64,000 nucleotides of DNA from Rhodoferax sp. (GTDB lineage Bacteria > Pseudomonadota > Gammaproteobacteria > Burkholderiales > Burkholderiaceae_C). The stretch spans positions 1 through 64,000 of the forward strand of contig NZ_JAQTXM010000015.1 of assembly GCF_028688795.1 (NCBI RefSeq). The letters are read 5' to 3'. Both the position numbers and the translations under genes were made by a program. Shown here one piece after another: positions 34,868 through 43,739 of the stretch (positions are counted from its first letter, which is position 1; each line of letters begins with the position of its first letter). Below the pieces are notes generated by a model. That model was not told the origin of the DNA, did not search any database, and saw only the letters and a program-made list of their open reading frames with translations.

Positions 34868-35524
34868 GTGTACGAGTGGAACTTTCAATACCTCTGGCAA
34901 TACCGCCAGCTGTTTGCCAGCGGCCTGATGGTCACCGTGGGCTACAGCCTGCTGTGCATCGTGTTTGGCTTGTCGGTGGGGCTGCTGGCTGGCATTGGCG
35001 GGCTGGCCAAATCGCGGCTAATTCATCTGCCATTGAAATGGTACGTGGAGTTGTTTCGCGCCACGCCGGTACTGGTGCTCATCATCTGGTTTTACTACGC
35101 GTTGCCGGTGCTCATTGGCGTGGCCATGACGGCATCGGTGGCGGCGGTGTTGGCCTTGTCGCTGTACGGTGGGGCGTTTTATGCCGAGATCATTCGCGGT
35201 GGCATTGTCTCGATCGACCCTGGGCAAACCGATGCCGCGCGCGCCCTGGGCATGACGCGTTTTCAGGTGATGCGTCGTGTGGTGCTGCCGCAGGCCTTGC
35301 GCCGCATGACCCCGCCACTGATGAACCAGTCCATCATGCAGCTCAAAAACACCTCGCTGTTGTCGGTGCTGGCGCTGCCTGACCTGGTCTACCAGGGCCA
35401 GGCGGTGGCGCATGAAACTTACCGCCCGCTGGAGGCCTACACGCTGATTGCGCTGATGTACATCGCCATCTTGTTGCCCGCGAGCAAGCTGGTGCGCCGG
35501 CTGGAGTCGCAGCGCGCCGAGTAA
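34868..35524 (+). CDS. ABC transporter permease, polar amino acid type
   Basis: A 218-residue inner-membrane permease (HisM/GlnP family) with about five helices. ELFRATPVLVLIIWFYYALP and the EAA loop ARALGMTRFQVMRRVVLPQALRR are characteristic. It starts at GTG 34868 after AAAGGA. Only one permease gene is present, so the channel is presumably a homodimer. Confidence 0.92.
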   Translation: MYEWNFQYLWQYRQLFASGLMVTVGYSLLCIVFGLSVGLLAGIGGLAKSRLIHLPLKWYVELFRATPVLVLIIWFYYALPVLIGVAMTASVAAVLALSLYGGAFYAEIIRGGIVSIDPGQTDAARALGMTRFQVMRRVVLPQALRRMTPPLMNQSIMQLKNTSLLSVLALPDLVYQGQAVAHETYRPLEAYTLIALMYIAILLPASKLVRRLESQRAE

Positions 35525-35564
35525 AAGCCAACCCCAGAAAATGAAGCACGCCAGACGCCATGCC

Positions 35565-36326
35565 ATGATTGATATCCACGCCCTCCAGAAAAGCTTTGGC
35601 GACCACGTCGTCCTCAAAGACATCCACATGCACATTGACAAAGGCGCGGTGGTGGCGTTGCTGGGGCCCTCGGGCTCGGGCAAGTCCACTCTGCTGCGTT
35701 GTGTCAACCTGCTGACCATCCCCGACAAAGGCAGCATCCGTGTCGGTACGCATGAGATGACCTATTCAGGCGATGCCACGCGCTTGCCGGGCGACCGCGC
35801 GTTGGCGCGTTTTCGGGCCAACACCGGCATGGTGTTTCAGCATTTCAACCTGTTTCCGCACATGACCGTGCTGCAAAACGTCATGGAAGGCCCGGTGACC
35901 GTGCTGCGCACATCCAAGGCGGCTGCGCGCGAGCAAGCCCATGCTTTGTTGGCCAAAGTGGGCCTGCAGGACAAGGCGGATCAGCACCCGGGCCAACTTT
36001 CGGGCGGGCAGAAGCAGCGCGTGGCCATTGCCCGCGCCCTGGCCATGCAGCCGCAGGTGATGCTGTTTGACGAAGTCACCTCGGCGCTCGACCCTGAACT
36101 GGTAGGCGAGGTGCTGGGCGTCATTCGTGACCTGGCTGCCGACGGCATGACCATGATTTTGGTCACCCACGAGATGTCGTTTGCGCGCGAAGTGGCCGAT
36201 GAGGTGTTTTTCATGCGCGACGGCGTCGTGCTTGAAAACGGCCCAGCTGCCGATGTGATTGACCGCCCGCAACACGCTGCCACGCAGCAGTTCTTTGCGC
36301 GCTACCACGCGGGCCAAAATGTTTGA
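35565..36326 (+). CDS. ABC transporter ATP-binding protein, polar amino acid type (GlnQ-like)
   Basis: A 253-residue ATPase: Walker A GPSGSGKST, Q-loop MVFQHFNLFPHMTV, signature LSGGQKQRVAIARAL, Walker B VMLFDEVTSALD and switch His in VTHEMSFA. It completes a binding protein-permease-ATPase set. ATG 35565 starts the conserved part; ATG 35541 is an alternative 8 codons earlier. Confidence 0.95.
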   Translation: MIDIHALQKSFGDHVVLKDIHMHIDKGAVVALLGPSGSGKSTLLRCVNLLTIPDKGSIRVGTHEMTYSGDATRLPGDRALARFRANTGMVFQHFNLFPHMTVLQNVMEGPVTVLRTSKAAAREQAHALLAKVGLQDKADQHPGQLSGGQKQRVAIARALAMQPQVMLFDEVTSALDPELVGEVLGVIRDLAADGMTMILVTHEMSFAREVADEVFFMRDGVVLENGPAADVIDRPQHAATQQFFARYHAGQNV

Positions 36327-36417
36327 TGGCAGCGCCAACCGGTCCGCGGTTGTGCAGTTCTTGGCGTCTGATGCCTGTCAGACTGACGTCACAAGCCCAA
36401 TGCCATAATCGCGCCCC

Positions 36418-36789
36418 ATGACCCTTCTGCACACCCTGCGCAACTCACCCTGGCTCGCCAAACTGGCGTTGCTGTGGTTTGCCTTGACGCTGGGCGTGGC
36501 GGTGGCCTCGCCCGCGGTTAACCCGCAGACCGAGCTGGTGATCTGCACTGGCGCGGGCATGCTCAAGGTGGTGCTGGCTGATGACGGCACCGTCACCACG
36601 GCAGCTGCTGACGCGGGTAGCGCCCTGTTTTGCCCGCTGTGCATGCTGGGTGGCGCACCGACACCGTTCGTCACGCACACGGTAGCGCCACCACAGCCCT
36701 TGGGCCTTGTGCTGCAACATATTCCAGCGGCCATCATCGCCGCCCTGACCGCCGCGCCGCCGCCTGCGCGCGCACCTCCCAAAGCCTGA
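36418..36789 (+). CDS. DUF2946 family protein, first copy
   Basis: A 123-residue protein with an N-terminal hydrophobic helix (LAKLALLWFALTLGVAVA), a CTGAGM segment and a CPLCML motif, as in DUF2946 proteins, which are regularly found beside copper-uptake genes. The CxxC pair may bind Cu(I). Function not established. It opens the copper cluster; two repeat copies separate it from pcuC. Confidence 0.78.
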   Translation: MTLLHTLRNSPWLAKLALLWFALTLGVAVASPAVNPQTELVICTGAGMLKVVLADDGTVTTAAADAGSALFCPLCMLGGAPTPFVTHTVAPPQPLGLVLQHIPAAIIAALTAAPPPARAPPKA

Positions 36790-36790
36790 T

Positions 36791-36845
36791 CGCTCTTTTT
36801 TAAAGAGCGCTCTGCGCAATCAGCGTAAGGGCTAGAGGCTGATTT
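36791..36845 (+). repeat. Dispersed repeat, copy C (degenerate)
   Basis: Aligns with copy B through AGCGCTCTGCGC, then GTAAGGGCTAGAGGCTGATTT; the left arm is rearranged to GCTCTTTTTTAAAGAGC, a self-complementary hairpin. Confidence 0.6.
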
Positions 36846-36989
36846 GACTGATATTTTTCGCTGTTTGGCTGGTGTTGCGGCTCCCGTAGAGTTGACTTCA
36901 TTTGGCCAGGCCAGTGCAAGTTGGCCCTAGAAGTTCACCTGTGATCTGGCTGGCTGGCTTGCGGGAAGGGACTAAAAATCTACCTGAGT

Positions 36990-37053
36990 AGCTATATAAA
37001 TAATAGCTGATAGCGCTTTATATATATGGGCTATAGCCCTATTTTCTATAAAT
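36990..37053 (+). repeat. Dispersed repeat, copy D
   Basis: AGCTATATAAATAATAGCTG, ATAGCGCTTTATATATAT, GGGCTATAGCCC and TATTTTCTATAAAT: 64 bp, clearly the same element as copy B. It ends 40 bases before pcuC. Confidence 0.88.
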
Positions 37054-37093
37054 ATCCCGGTCGCACTGACCATTTAACCCTGAAGGAAACCCC

Positions 37094-37615
37094 ATGAAAA
37101 TCAAATCATTGATGACGGCTGTTGCCCTGGCTGCGGCCACCCTGAGCGCCTTTGCGGCTGGCGAAGCGGTTGAGGCGCAAAACGCCTGGGCGCGCGCCAC
37201 CGTCAAGGGCCAAATGGCCACGGGCGCATTCATGACACTTACGGCCAAAGACGGCGTCAAGCTGGTTGGTGCAACTTCCCCCGTGGCCGGTGTGGCGCAG
37301 GTGCATGAGATGAAGATGGACGCTGGCGTCATGAAAATGAACGAAGTCAAAGGTGGGCTGGACTTGCCCGCAGGCAAAGCGGTTGAGCTCAAACCCGGCG
37401 GCTACCACGTCATGCTGATGGACTTGAAAGAGACTTTGGTGAAAGACAGCACCGTGCCCGTCACACTGCTGTTCAAGGACGCCAAGGGTATTGAGAGCAA
37501 GCTCGAACTCAAGGTGCCGGTAGCCATGGCGGCCCCCGGTGGCATGGCAAAACCCGCTGCCATGGACCATTCCATGCATGGCATGCCAGCGACAAAACCT
37601 GCTGCCAAGCCCTAA
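37094..37615 (+). CDS. pcuC: Periplasmic copper chaperone, PCu(A)C family
   Basis: A 173-residue exported protein (signal to about AFAAG, residue 22). The Cu(I) site H-x-M ... M-x-M ... H-x-M is complete in VHEMKMDAGVMKMNEV and GGYHVMLMDLK. A C-terminal Met/His-rich tail (MDHSMHGMP) may add a Cu(II) site. Such chaperones deliver copper to cytochrome oxidase (CuA/CuB) or nitrous oxide reductase. The neighbouring DUF2946 and OprC-like receptor genes support a copper role. Confidence 0.93.
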   Translation: MKIKSLMTAVALAAATLSAFAAGEAVEAQNAWARATVKGQMATGAFMTLTAKDGVKLVGATSPVAGVAQVHEMKMDAGVMKMNEVKGGLDLPAGKAVELKPGGYHVMLMDLKETLVKDSTVPVTLLFKDAKGIESKLELKVPVAMAAPGGMAKPAAMDHSMHGMPATKPAAKP

Positions 37616-37664
37616 GCCAAACGGTCAGCCAAGCCTTCTGCTTTAGCCCAAGCCCGCGCACCTG

Positions 37665-38141
37665 ATGTCCAGTCGCCACCGGCACATGATGACCACGCCA
37701 CACCGCCCCTGGGCGGTGTGGCTGGCGCTGTGTATGGCACTGCTGGGTGCGCTGGCCCCGACGGTGTCGCATGCACTGAACTGGGCGCAGGGCGAGCGGG
37801 CACCGCTGATTGAAATCTGCACCAGCGTTGGGCCCCGCTGGACGGCGTTTGTCAGCCAAGCTGATGCTACTGATACCCGGCTTGAAGGTGGTGTCACAGA
37901 TGCAGCGACACCGCTTGACTCGACGCCTGACCCTTCTTCCCGCACGCCCAACTCAGCCGCAGTGTTGGCGCACTGCCCCTTTTGCATGCTGATGGCTGAC
38001 CGCATAGCGCCGCCACCGCAGCCTCAGCACCTTTGTTTTGCAGCTTCCGGCCACACTGATGCGCCTGTCTCACCGCCCTTGACCTGTTTGCCCGCCCAAG
38101 TGCTTGCGGCGTCGCAGCCCCGCGGTCCGCCCGCGTTCTGA
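37665..38141 (+). CDS. DUF2946 family protein, second copy
   Basis: A 158-residue protein related in layout to the gene at 36418: N-terminal hydrophobic segment (VWLALCMALLGALAPTVSHA), EICTSVG and HCPFCMLMADRIAPPP. The CxxC-M motif may bind copper. It is 50 bases after pcuC. ATG 37686 is a plausible alternative start. Confidence 0.78.
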   Translation: MSSRHRHMMTTPHRPWAVWLALCMALLGALAPTVSHALNWAQGERAPLIEICTSVGPRWTAFVSQADATDTRLEGGVTDAATPLDSTPDPSSRTPNSAAVLAHCPFCMLMADRIAPPPQPQHLCFAASGHTDAPVSPPLTCLPAQVLAASQPRGPPAF

Positions 38142-38276
38142 ATTTCTTCGTCGACTGAACTGCGCATCCGAGGTAGCGGTGTGGCTGCTGTAGCGGTCCC
38201 CGGCTTTGGGGTGCAGATGCCGCACATCTCATGCTTTCGCTGCGTAGGGCATCGGAAATTGTCAATGGACCGTTTT

Positions 38277-38350
38277 CGTCATTGCGAAGAGCGCCAACCA
38301 CGCGGCATTCCAGGGTTTATGGATCACCACGTTGTGCCTACGCGCGATGA
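38277..38350 (+). repeat. REP-like CGTCATTGCG element
   Basis: A 74-bp imperfect inverted element beginning CGTCATTGCGAAGAGCGCC and ending CCTACGCGCGATGACA. It resembles the widespread CGTCATTGCGAGG...CGCGATGACG dispersed repeat of proteobacterial genomes. It lies in the 262-base gap before the TonB receptor gene, which otherwise shows nothing definite. Confidence 0.65.
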
Positions 38351-38403
38351 CAGCGTGGCCCATCAGCATTTACTGTCCCGCTTAACACTTTCAGAAAATC
38401 ACC

Positions 38404-40743
38404 ATGTCCTCTCTCAAATTTAACGAATTCGCCCGCGCCATGGCGCTGGCTGTCCCCGCCCTGTGCCTGCTCTGCGGCCAAGCCTTGGCGCAAAACGCCG
38501 CCACATTACCGACCGTAACTGTGAACGCCAGCAAAATCACGCCGCTGCCAGCGGCCACACCGCTAGACAAGACCAGCCTGGCGCCCAAGCTGTCAGCCAC
38601 CAGCGACACTGCCAGCCTGCTCATCGATATTCCCGGCTTGAGCCTCAACGGTGCCGGCGGAGTCTCCAGCCTGCCCGCCATCAATGGCCTGGCCGATGAC
38701 CGCCTGCGCATCAAGGTCGACGGCATGGACCTGATCGCCTCCTGCCCCAACCACATGAACCCGGCGCTGTCCTACATCGACCCGACCCATGTCGGTTTGT
38801 TGAAGGTTTACGCGGGCATCACGCCCGTGAGCGCCGGTGGCGACAGCATTGGCGGCAGCATCGTGGCCGAGTCGCGCGCCCCCGAATTCGCCGCACCAGG
38901 ACAAAAACCGATCCTCAAGGGCGAGGTGGGCACCTTCTACCGAAGCAACAACAACGCCAGTGGTGCCAATCTCTCGGCCACCTACGCCACAGAGCAGTTC
39001 AACATCAGCTATAGCGGGGCCACCAGCAAAGCCGACAACTACACCGCCGGTGCCGATTTCAAAACCTATGACTTCACTGGCCGCGTTGGCCACACCCTGG
39101 CGCGCGATGAAGTCGGGTCCACCGCTTTTGAGACCCTCAACCACAGCCTGGGGCTGGCCTTCAAAAAAGACAATCACCTGTTTGAAGCCAAGGTGGGTAT
39201 CCAGGACATGCCGTTCCAGCTCTACCCGAACCAGCGCATGGACATGCTCTACAACAAGCAAGACAGCCTGAACCTGCGCTACCTGGGCCAGTTTGACTGG
39301 GGTTCGCTGGAAGCCCGCGCCTACCAGGAGAACGTGGATCACTTCATGGACTTTGGTGCGGACAAGCGGTTTTGGTATGGTGGCACGCTCACGGGGATTG
39401 GCGTCACAAGTTCGGGCGGGTCCACGTCACCCGTTGGGTATGCGTGCAGCCCGATCAGCCCCACCTGTGCAGCGGGTATGCCGATGTACACCGAGGGCAA
39501 AACCACCGGTGTGAGCGTCAAGGCCGATATGGCACTGAGCCCGCAAGACCTGCTGCGCGTGGGCGCTGAGCTGCAGCAGTACCGCCTTAACGACTGGTGG
39601 CCAGCCTCGGGCGCCGGTATGTGGTCGCCCACCACCACTACCTATGCCCAGCTTGGCAAATCGTTCTGGAACATCAAGGATGGCGAACGCGACCGTACCG
39701 CGCTTTACGCCGAGTGGGAAGCGCGCAAGAGCGCACAGTGGATGACGCTGATCGGCGCCCGGGTCGAGCAAGTGAAGATGGATGCAGGCGATGTGCAGGG
39801 CTATAACACCGCAGTCGCAGCCATGGGGTTCCAGTCGCGTGACTCGGTTGCATTCAACGCTCTGGACCACAGCAGCACCGACACCAACCTTGACCTGACT
39901 GCCCTGGCCAAGTACACCGCCAATGCCAATTACGACATCGAGTTTGGTTTTGCCCACAAGGTGCGCTCGCCCAGTGTGTATGAACGCTTCCCGTGGTCCA
40001 CTTGGACGATGGCTGCGGTGATGAACAACTTTGTCGGTGACGGCAACGGTTATATCGGCAACCTCAACCTCAAGCCAGAGGCGGCCAACACCTTGAGCGC
40101 CACCTTTGACTGGCACGCCGCAGACAGCAGCTGGGGCTTCAAGGCCACGCCGTTTTACACGCAGGTGGACGATTACATCGATGCCGTGCAGTGGAACGCC
40201 ACCACCAATGCCGCCACCAGCACCCTGGTCACCGACAAGTTCGTTGTGTTGAAGTACATGAACCAGTCAGCGCAGCTCTATGGCGTGAACCTGTCAGGCC
40301 ACATGCCATTGACGAAGTCCGCCTGGGGTGAGTTCGGTCTCAAAGGCCTGTTGAACTACACCAAAGGCACCAACGAGGACACAGGTGACAACCTGTACAA
40401 CATCATGCCTTTGAACGCAAAGTTGGCCGTGACGCAAACCACCGGTGCCTGGGCCAACAGCGCCGAGTTGCTCATGGTCAGCGCCAAAGACGATGTGAAT
40501 GCCATGCGCAACGAGATCAAGACCCCTGGTTACAGCTTGGTCAACTTGCGTGGCAGTTATTCGTGGAAAACCGTGCGTCTCGATTTCGGCGTCGAGAACC
40601 TGTTTGACAAGTTTTACTACCTGCCCACGGGCGGTGCTTACACCGGCCAGGGCACGACCATGAGCATCACGGGCACGCCCTACGGTACGGCTGTGCCGGG
40701 CATGGGCCGCTCGATTTATGTCGGTATGAATGTGAAGTTCTGA
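38404..40743 (+). CDS. TonB-dependent outer-membrane receptor, copper type (OprC/NosA-like)
   Basis: A 779-residue receptor: signal peptide to about ALAQ (residue 30), plug domain (about 50-170) with LLIDIPGLSLNGAGGVSSLP, and beta-barrel ending GRSIYVGMNVKF with terminal Phe. Cys114 and Met118 in ASCPNHMNP correspond to the C-x3-M copper-binding pair known from OprC; NosA has the same CPNHMN segment. It would import copper across the outer membrane for cuproenzymes, in line with pcuC and the DUF2946 genes upstream. Whether a nitrous oxide reductase exists cannot be seen here. Confidence 0.9.
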   Translation: MSSLKFNEFARAMALAVPALCLLCGQALAQNAATLPTVTVNASKITPLPAATPLDKTSLAPKLSATSDTASLLIDIPGLSLNGAGGVSSLPAINGLADDRLRIKVDGMDLIASCPNHMNPALSYIDPTHVGLLKVYAGITPVSAGGDSIGGSIVAESRAPEFAAPGQKPILKGEVGTFYRSNNNASGANLSATYATEQFNISYSGATSKADNYTAGADFKTYDFTGRVGHTLARDEVGSTAFETLNHSLGLAFKKDNHLFEAKVGIQDMPFQLYPNQRMDMLYNKQDSLNLRYLGQFDWGSLEARAYQENVDHFMDFGADKRFWYGGTLTGIGVTSSGGSTSPVGYACSPISPTCAAGMPMYTEGKTTGVSVKADMALSPQDLLRVGAELQQYRLNDWWPASGAGMWSPTTTTYAQLGKSFWNIKDGERDRTALYAEWEARKSAQWMTLIGARVEQVKMDAGDVQGYNTAVAAMGFQSRDSVAFNALDHSSTDTNLDLTALAKYTANANYDIEFGFAHKVRSPSVYERFPWSTWTMAAVMNNFVGDGNGYIGNLNLKPEAANTLSATFDWHAADSSWGFKATPFYTQVDDYIDAVQWNATTNAATSTLVTDKFVVLKYMNQSAQLYGVNLSGHMPLTKSAWGEFGLKGLLNYTKGTNEDTGDNLYNIMPLNAKLAVTQTTGAWANSAELLMVSAKDDVNAMRNEIKTPGYSLVNLRGSYSWKTVRLDFGVENLFDKFYYLPTGGAYTGQGTTMSITGTPYGTAVPGMGRSIYVGMNVKF

Positions 40744-40750
40744 TGGTCAA

Positions 40751-40783
40751 GCCCAAGCCTGCGAGAGCTTTGCGGGCTTGGGC
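40751..40783 (+). terminator. Hairpin after the copper receptor gene
   Basis: GCCCAAGCCTGC (40751-40762) pairs with GCGGGCTTGGGC (40772-40783), one G-T pair, 9-base loop, 7 bases after the stop. No strong T-run follows. Confidence 0.55.
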
Positions 40784-40797
40784 TGTCAAGCTTCTTA

Positions 40798-40859
40798 TGC
40801 TATTTTAATAATAGCTATTAGCGCTTATTCAGTGAGGGCTATAGCCCGATTTATTATAC
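40798..40859 (+). repeat. Dispersed repeat, copy E
   Basis: TGCTATTTTAATAATAGCTA, TTAGCGCTTATTCAGTGA, GGGCTATAGCCC and GATTTATTATAC: same element as copy B, 62 bp, between the receptor gene and the Crp/Fnr gene. Confidence 0.88.
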
Positions 40860-40874
40860 AAAAAAGGAAAGATC

Positions 40875-41510
40875 ATGAGCACCTCAATGCCCACCGCAGC
40901 CAGCCACAGCTTAAGCGCCCGTGAGGGTCTGGCCGCACTTGACATGACGCAGATGTGGCGTGTGGAGACGGGCGCGCTGCGCATCGACAGCGCGCAGCCC
41001 GGCGAGGCCAGTCGGTTCATGCGCCTTGCACTGCCTGGCGATGTGATTGGTGTAGAGAAATGGGTGGGCACCGACGATGCCCTGAGCCTGCGAGCGCTCA
41101 CTCCGGTCACTTTGAGCCCGATGCTAGCCACCGGCCCTGAGATGATGCACATCCTGATGGAAACCGTGGTGATTGCCCACCAACGCTGCCGCGAGGTGGT
41201 GAGCCTGCGCACCGGGCCGGCGTCACAGCGGGTGAAGTGCCTGCTGCTGATGTTTGCCGACAGCGTCAACCCCGAGGCCAAAACCACCTCCGAATGTGCT
41301 CTGCCAAATTTGAACGACATGGCCGACATTCTGGACGTCGCTCCTGAAACCGTCTCAAGGGTGTTCAGCAGCATGCGCAAGCTCGATTACCTGCAAGACC
41401 GCAAGCCGCACCGGGCGCGGTTCAGCAGCCTGGCGTTGCGTGCGCAGGCGCTGATTCCGGGCATGACCGCCAGCTCGGCCGTATTGCGCGGGCAAATGGC
41501 TGGCGCTTGA
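40875..41510 (+). CDS. Crp/Fnr-family transcriptional regulator
   Basis: A 211-residue regulator. The N-terminal cyclic-nucleotide-type barrel is short (GALRIDSAQPGEASRFMRLALPGDVIGVEKW), and the C-terminal winged helix has PNLNDMADILDVAPETVSRVFSSMRKL. There is no Cys cluster for an iron-sulfur centre, so it is not an oxygen-sensing Fnr. Its position just after the copper receptor hints at control of that cluster, but no binding site was found. Confidence 0.85.
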   Translation: MSTSMPTAASHSLSAREGLAALDMTQMWRVETGALRIDSAQPGEASRFMRLALPGDVIGVEKWVGTDDALSLRALTPVTLSPMLATGPEMMHILMETVVIAHQRCREVVSLRTGPASQRVKCLLLMFADSVNPEAKTTSECALPNLNDMADILDVAPETVSRVFSSMRKLDYLQDRKPHRARFSSLALRAQALIPGMTASSAVLRGQMAGA

Positions 41511-41652
41511 AACGGCTTTTCGCCGTTGCCCGCCACTGATTGGTTTCGCCGCGGGTCGGCCTGATTTTGGGGACGCGACAAGTTCACAGCAGCGCAGGCC
41601 TTTGCGGTAAGCTGCTGCCTGCAAGCTTTAACAACCCCAACAGGAGAGACAC

Positions 41653-42363
41653 ATGAGCGATTCAGCAACTGAAGGTTTTGGCAAATTCATCCCCGGCTTT
41701 GACTTTTTGCAAAACCTGGCAAAAAACGCGTCACAAACCGTGCCGCAAATGCCCAATCTGGCCAACTGGATTGCGCCCACGCTCAATGAAGAAGAGTTGG
41801 AAAAGCGCATTTCCGAGCTGAAAACCGTGCATTTTTGGCTGGACCAAAATTCCAAGGCACTGGGCGCCACCGTGCAAGCCCTTGAGGTGCAAAAAATGAC
41901 ACTGGCCACCCTGAAGGGCATGAACTTCAACATGGGTGATGTGGCCAACGCCTTCAAGCTCAAAGCCGCTGATACTGTGGCATCAGGCGTGCAAAAGGTC
42001 ACCGAGACCGCAGCCGCCACCGTCAAGACCGTGGCCGAGGTGGCTGAGCAAGCCGAAGAGGTCGCCAAAAAAGTCGGTGACGCTGCCAAACCTGTCGCCG
42101 CGGGTTTGGTCGACCCCCTGAAGCTGTGGACCTCCCTGACCGAGCAGTTTCAGCACATTGCCGCAGACGCCATGAAGGAAGCCGGCAAGGCCACCGTCAT
42201 GGATCTGGGAAAAAATCTGGCCAAAGAAAGCGTCAAAGCCACCAAGGATCCAGTCAGTGCTACCGCCGTCAAAAAAGCGCCGGCCAAAAAAGCAACGCCA
42301 GCCCCAGCCGCCAAAAAAACGGCAGCCAAAGCCACCACAAAAACCCCTGCGCGTCGTCGCTAA
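41653..42363 (+). CDS. phaM: PHA granule-associated regulator PhaM-like
   Basis: A 236-residue protein. The N-terminal GFGKFIPGFDFLQNLAKN and LNEEELEKRISELKTVHFWLDQN match PhaM as I recall it, and the C-terminal Lys/Ala/Pro-rich tail (KKAPAKKATPAPAAKK) resembles histone H1, as in PhaM of Cupriavidus. PhaM binds PHA synthase and nucleoid DNA, distributing granules to daughter cells. The middle is a long Ala/Val/Lys-rich amphipathic helix. Confidence 0.85.
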   Translation: MSDSATEGFGKFIPGFDFLQNLAKNASQTVPQMPNLANWIAPTLNEEELEKRISELKTVHFWLDQNSKALGATVQALEVQKMTLATLKGMNFNMGDVANAFKLKAADTVASGVQKVTETAAATVKTVAEVAEQAEEVAKKVGDAAKPVAAGLVDPLKLWTSLTEQFQHIAADAMKEAGKATVMDLGKNLAKESVKATKDPVSATAVKKAPAKKATPAPAAKKTAAKATTKTPARRR

Positions 42364-42392
42364 GGTTTGTTTTCAGTGCACAGGGCCTGGTC

Positions 42393-43661
42393 ATGAAACT
42401 GTTTCCGTACGCCCACGCCACCCACCCGCAGTGGGGCATGGCGGCCAACCTGGTGCTGGCGCAGTTGCGCGCCCAGATTGCGCTGCACGGCTATGCCAGC
42501 AGCCCCACGCTGGCGCTGCTCTACATCACCGACCATTACGCAGTGCACGCCGAAGCCATTCTGGAGCACCTGAGCGCTGAGTTGCCAGAGATCACCGACT
42601 GGTCGGGCACCGTGGGGGTCGGCATTGCGTCCAACAATGTCGAATATTTTGATGAACCAGCGCTGGCCGTAATGTTGCTGGAATTGCCCAGCGACCAGTA
42701 CCGCGTGTTCTCTGGCGTGGCGCCGCTTGGCCTGACTTTTGAGGCACACACGGCGCTGGTGCATGCCGACGGCCATGCGCCTGACGTGGCCGGGCTGATA
42801 GAGGAGCTCGCGGAGCGCACCGACTCCGGCTACGTTTTTGGCGGCCTGTCGTCCAGCCGCGGACGCACCGTGCAGTTTGCCGTGTCAGGGGACGGCAATG
42901 TCAAAGGCCAGGGCAAGGCCAGCGGTGTCTTCAGCGGTGGCTTGAGCGGTGTGGCCTTTGGCCCGGACGTGACCCTGGTGTCACGCGTGACGCAAGGCTG
43001 CCTGCCAATCAATCGGGCGCACAAGGTCACCGGTGTTGACCGCAATGTGGTGCTCACGCTGGATGGCCAGAGCGCTCTCGACGTGCTGCTACGTGAGCTT
43101 GATGTGACGCTGGAGCAGCCGCGTGAAGCCTTGCAAGCGGTGCGCGCCACGCTGGTCGGTTTGACCGAGCCTGCGGCTTTGGCCGATGCCTCGCAAACCA
43201 TCATGCGCACGGGCAATTTTGGTTCCGACGTGCTGGTGCGCCACATCATCGGCCTGGACCCCGGACGTGCAGGCATCGCCGTGGCTGACGTGGTGACCGA
43301 GGGCATGGAACTGGCTTTTTGTCAGCGCAACGTGCAAGCCGCCCGCGCCGATCTGATGCGCATTTGCGCTGAAATTCGTGAGGAGCTGGAGCCGCAAGAG
43401 CAGGCCCTGGAAGTTGCAACCGCCTTGGCGCAATCTGAGGCTGAGGCCGCACCACATGCCGCCCGTGGCATTGCTGGGGCCATTTACGTGAGTTGCACCG
43501 GCCGCGGTGGCGCGCATTTTGGGGGTCCAAGTGCCGAACTGCAGATCATTCGCCGAGCCTTGGGCGACGTGCCGCTGGTGGGCTTTTTTGCCGCCGGTGA
43601 AATCGCCCGGCACCACCTGTATGGTTACACCGGCGTGCTGACAGTTTTTACAGGCAAATAG
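42393..43661 (+). CDS. FIST domain protein
   Basis: A 422-residue protein with FIST_N (about 30-220; YITDHYAVHAEAILEHL, GVGIASNNVEYFDEPALAVM) and FIST_C (about 240-400; FYCxGRG-like YVSCTGRGGAHFGGPSAELQ and GDVPLVGFFAAGEIARH). FIST is a predicted small-ligand sensor domain. No signalling output domain is attached. It lies 29 bases after phaM on the same strand. Confidence 0.88.
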   Translation: MKLFPYAHATHPQWGMAANLVLAQLRAQIALHGYASSPTLALLYITDHYAVHAEAILEHLSAELPEITDWSGTVGVGIASNNVEYFDEPALAVMLLELPSDQYRVFSGVAPLGLTFEAHTALVHADGHAPDVAGLIEELAERTDSGYVFGGLSSSRGRTVQFAVSGDGNVKGQGKASGVFSGGLSGVAFGPDVTLVSRVTQGCLPINRAHKVTGVDRNVVLTLDGQSALDVLLRELDVTLEQPREALQAVRATLVGLTEPAALADASQTIMRTGNFGSDVLVRHIIGLDPGRAGIAVADVVTEGMELAFCQRNVQAARADLMRICAEIREELEPQEQALEVATALAQSEAEAAPHAARGIAGAIYVSCTGRGGAHFGGPSAELQIIRRALGDVPLVGFFAAGEIARHHLYGYTGVLTVFTGK

Positions 43662-43667
43662 GCCAGC

Positions 43668-43710
43668 AGCCCTTGATAATAAAGCGCTAGTAGCTATTTT
43701 ATTTATAGCA
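43668..43710 (-). repeat. Dispersed repeat, copy F (inverted, partial)
   Basis: Reverse complement reads TGCTATAAATAAAATAGCTA then CTAGCGCTTTATTATCAAGGGCT, matching the left two thirds of copy B. It begins 7 bases after the FIST gene. Confidence 0.85.
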
Positions 43711-43739
43711 AAATTAGATCCCGCTAGGCGCAGCCTGCG

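Larger units (their letters stand above)
36790..37093. other. 304-base gap with two repeat copies between copper genes
   Basis: Contains a degenerate repeat copy C (36791-36845, including the hairpin GCTCTTTTTTAAAGAGC) and a well-preserved copy D (36990-37053). No coding region or clear promoter is seen in the rest. Copy C could double as a terminator of the DUF2946 gene. Confidence 0.6.
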
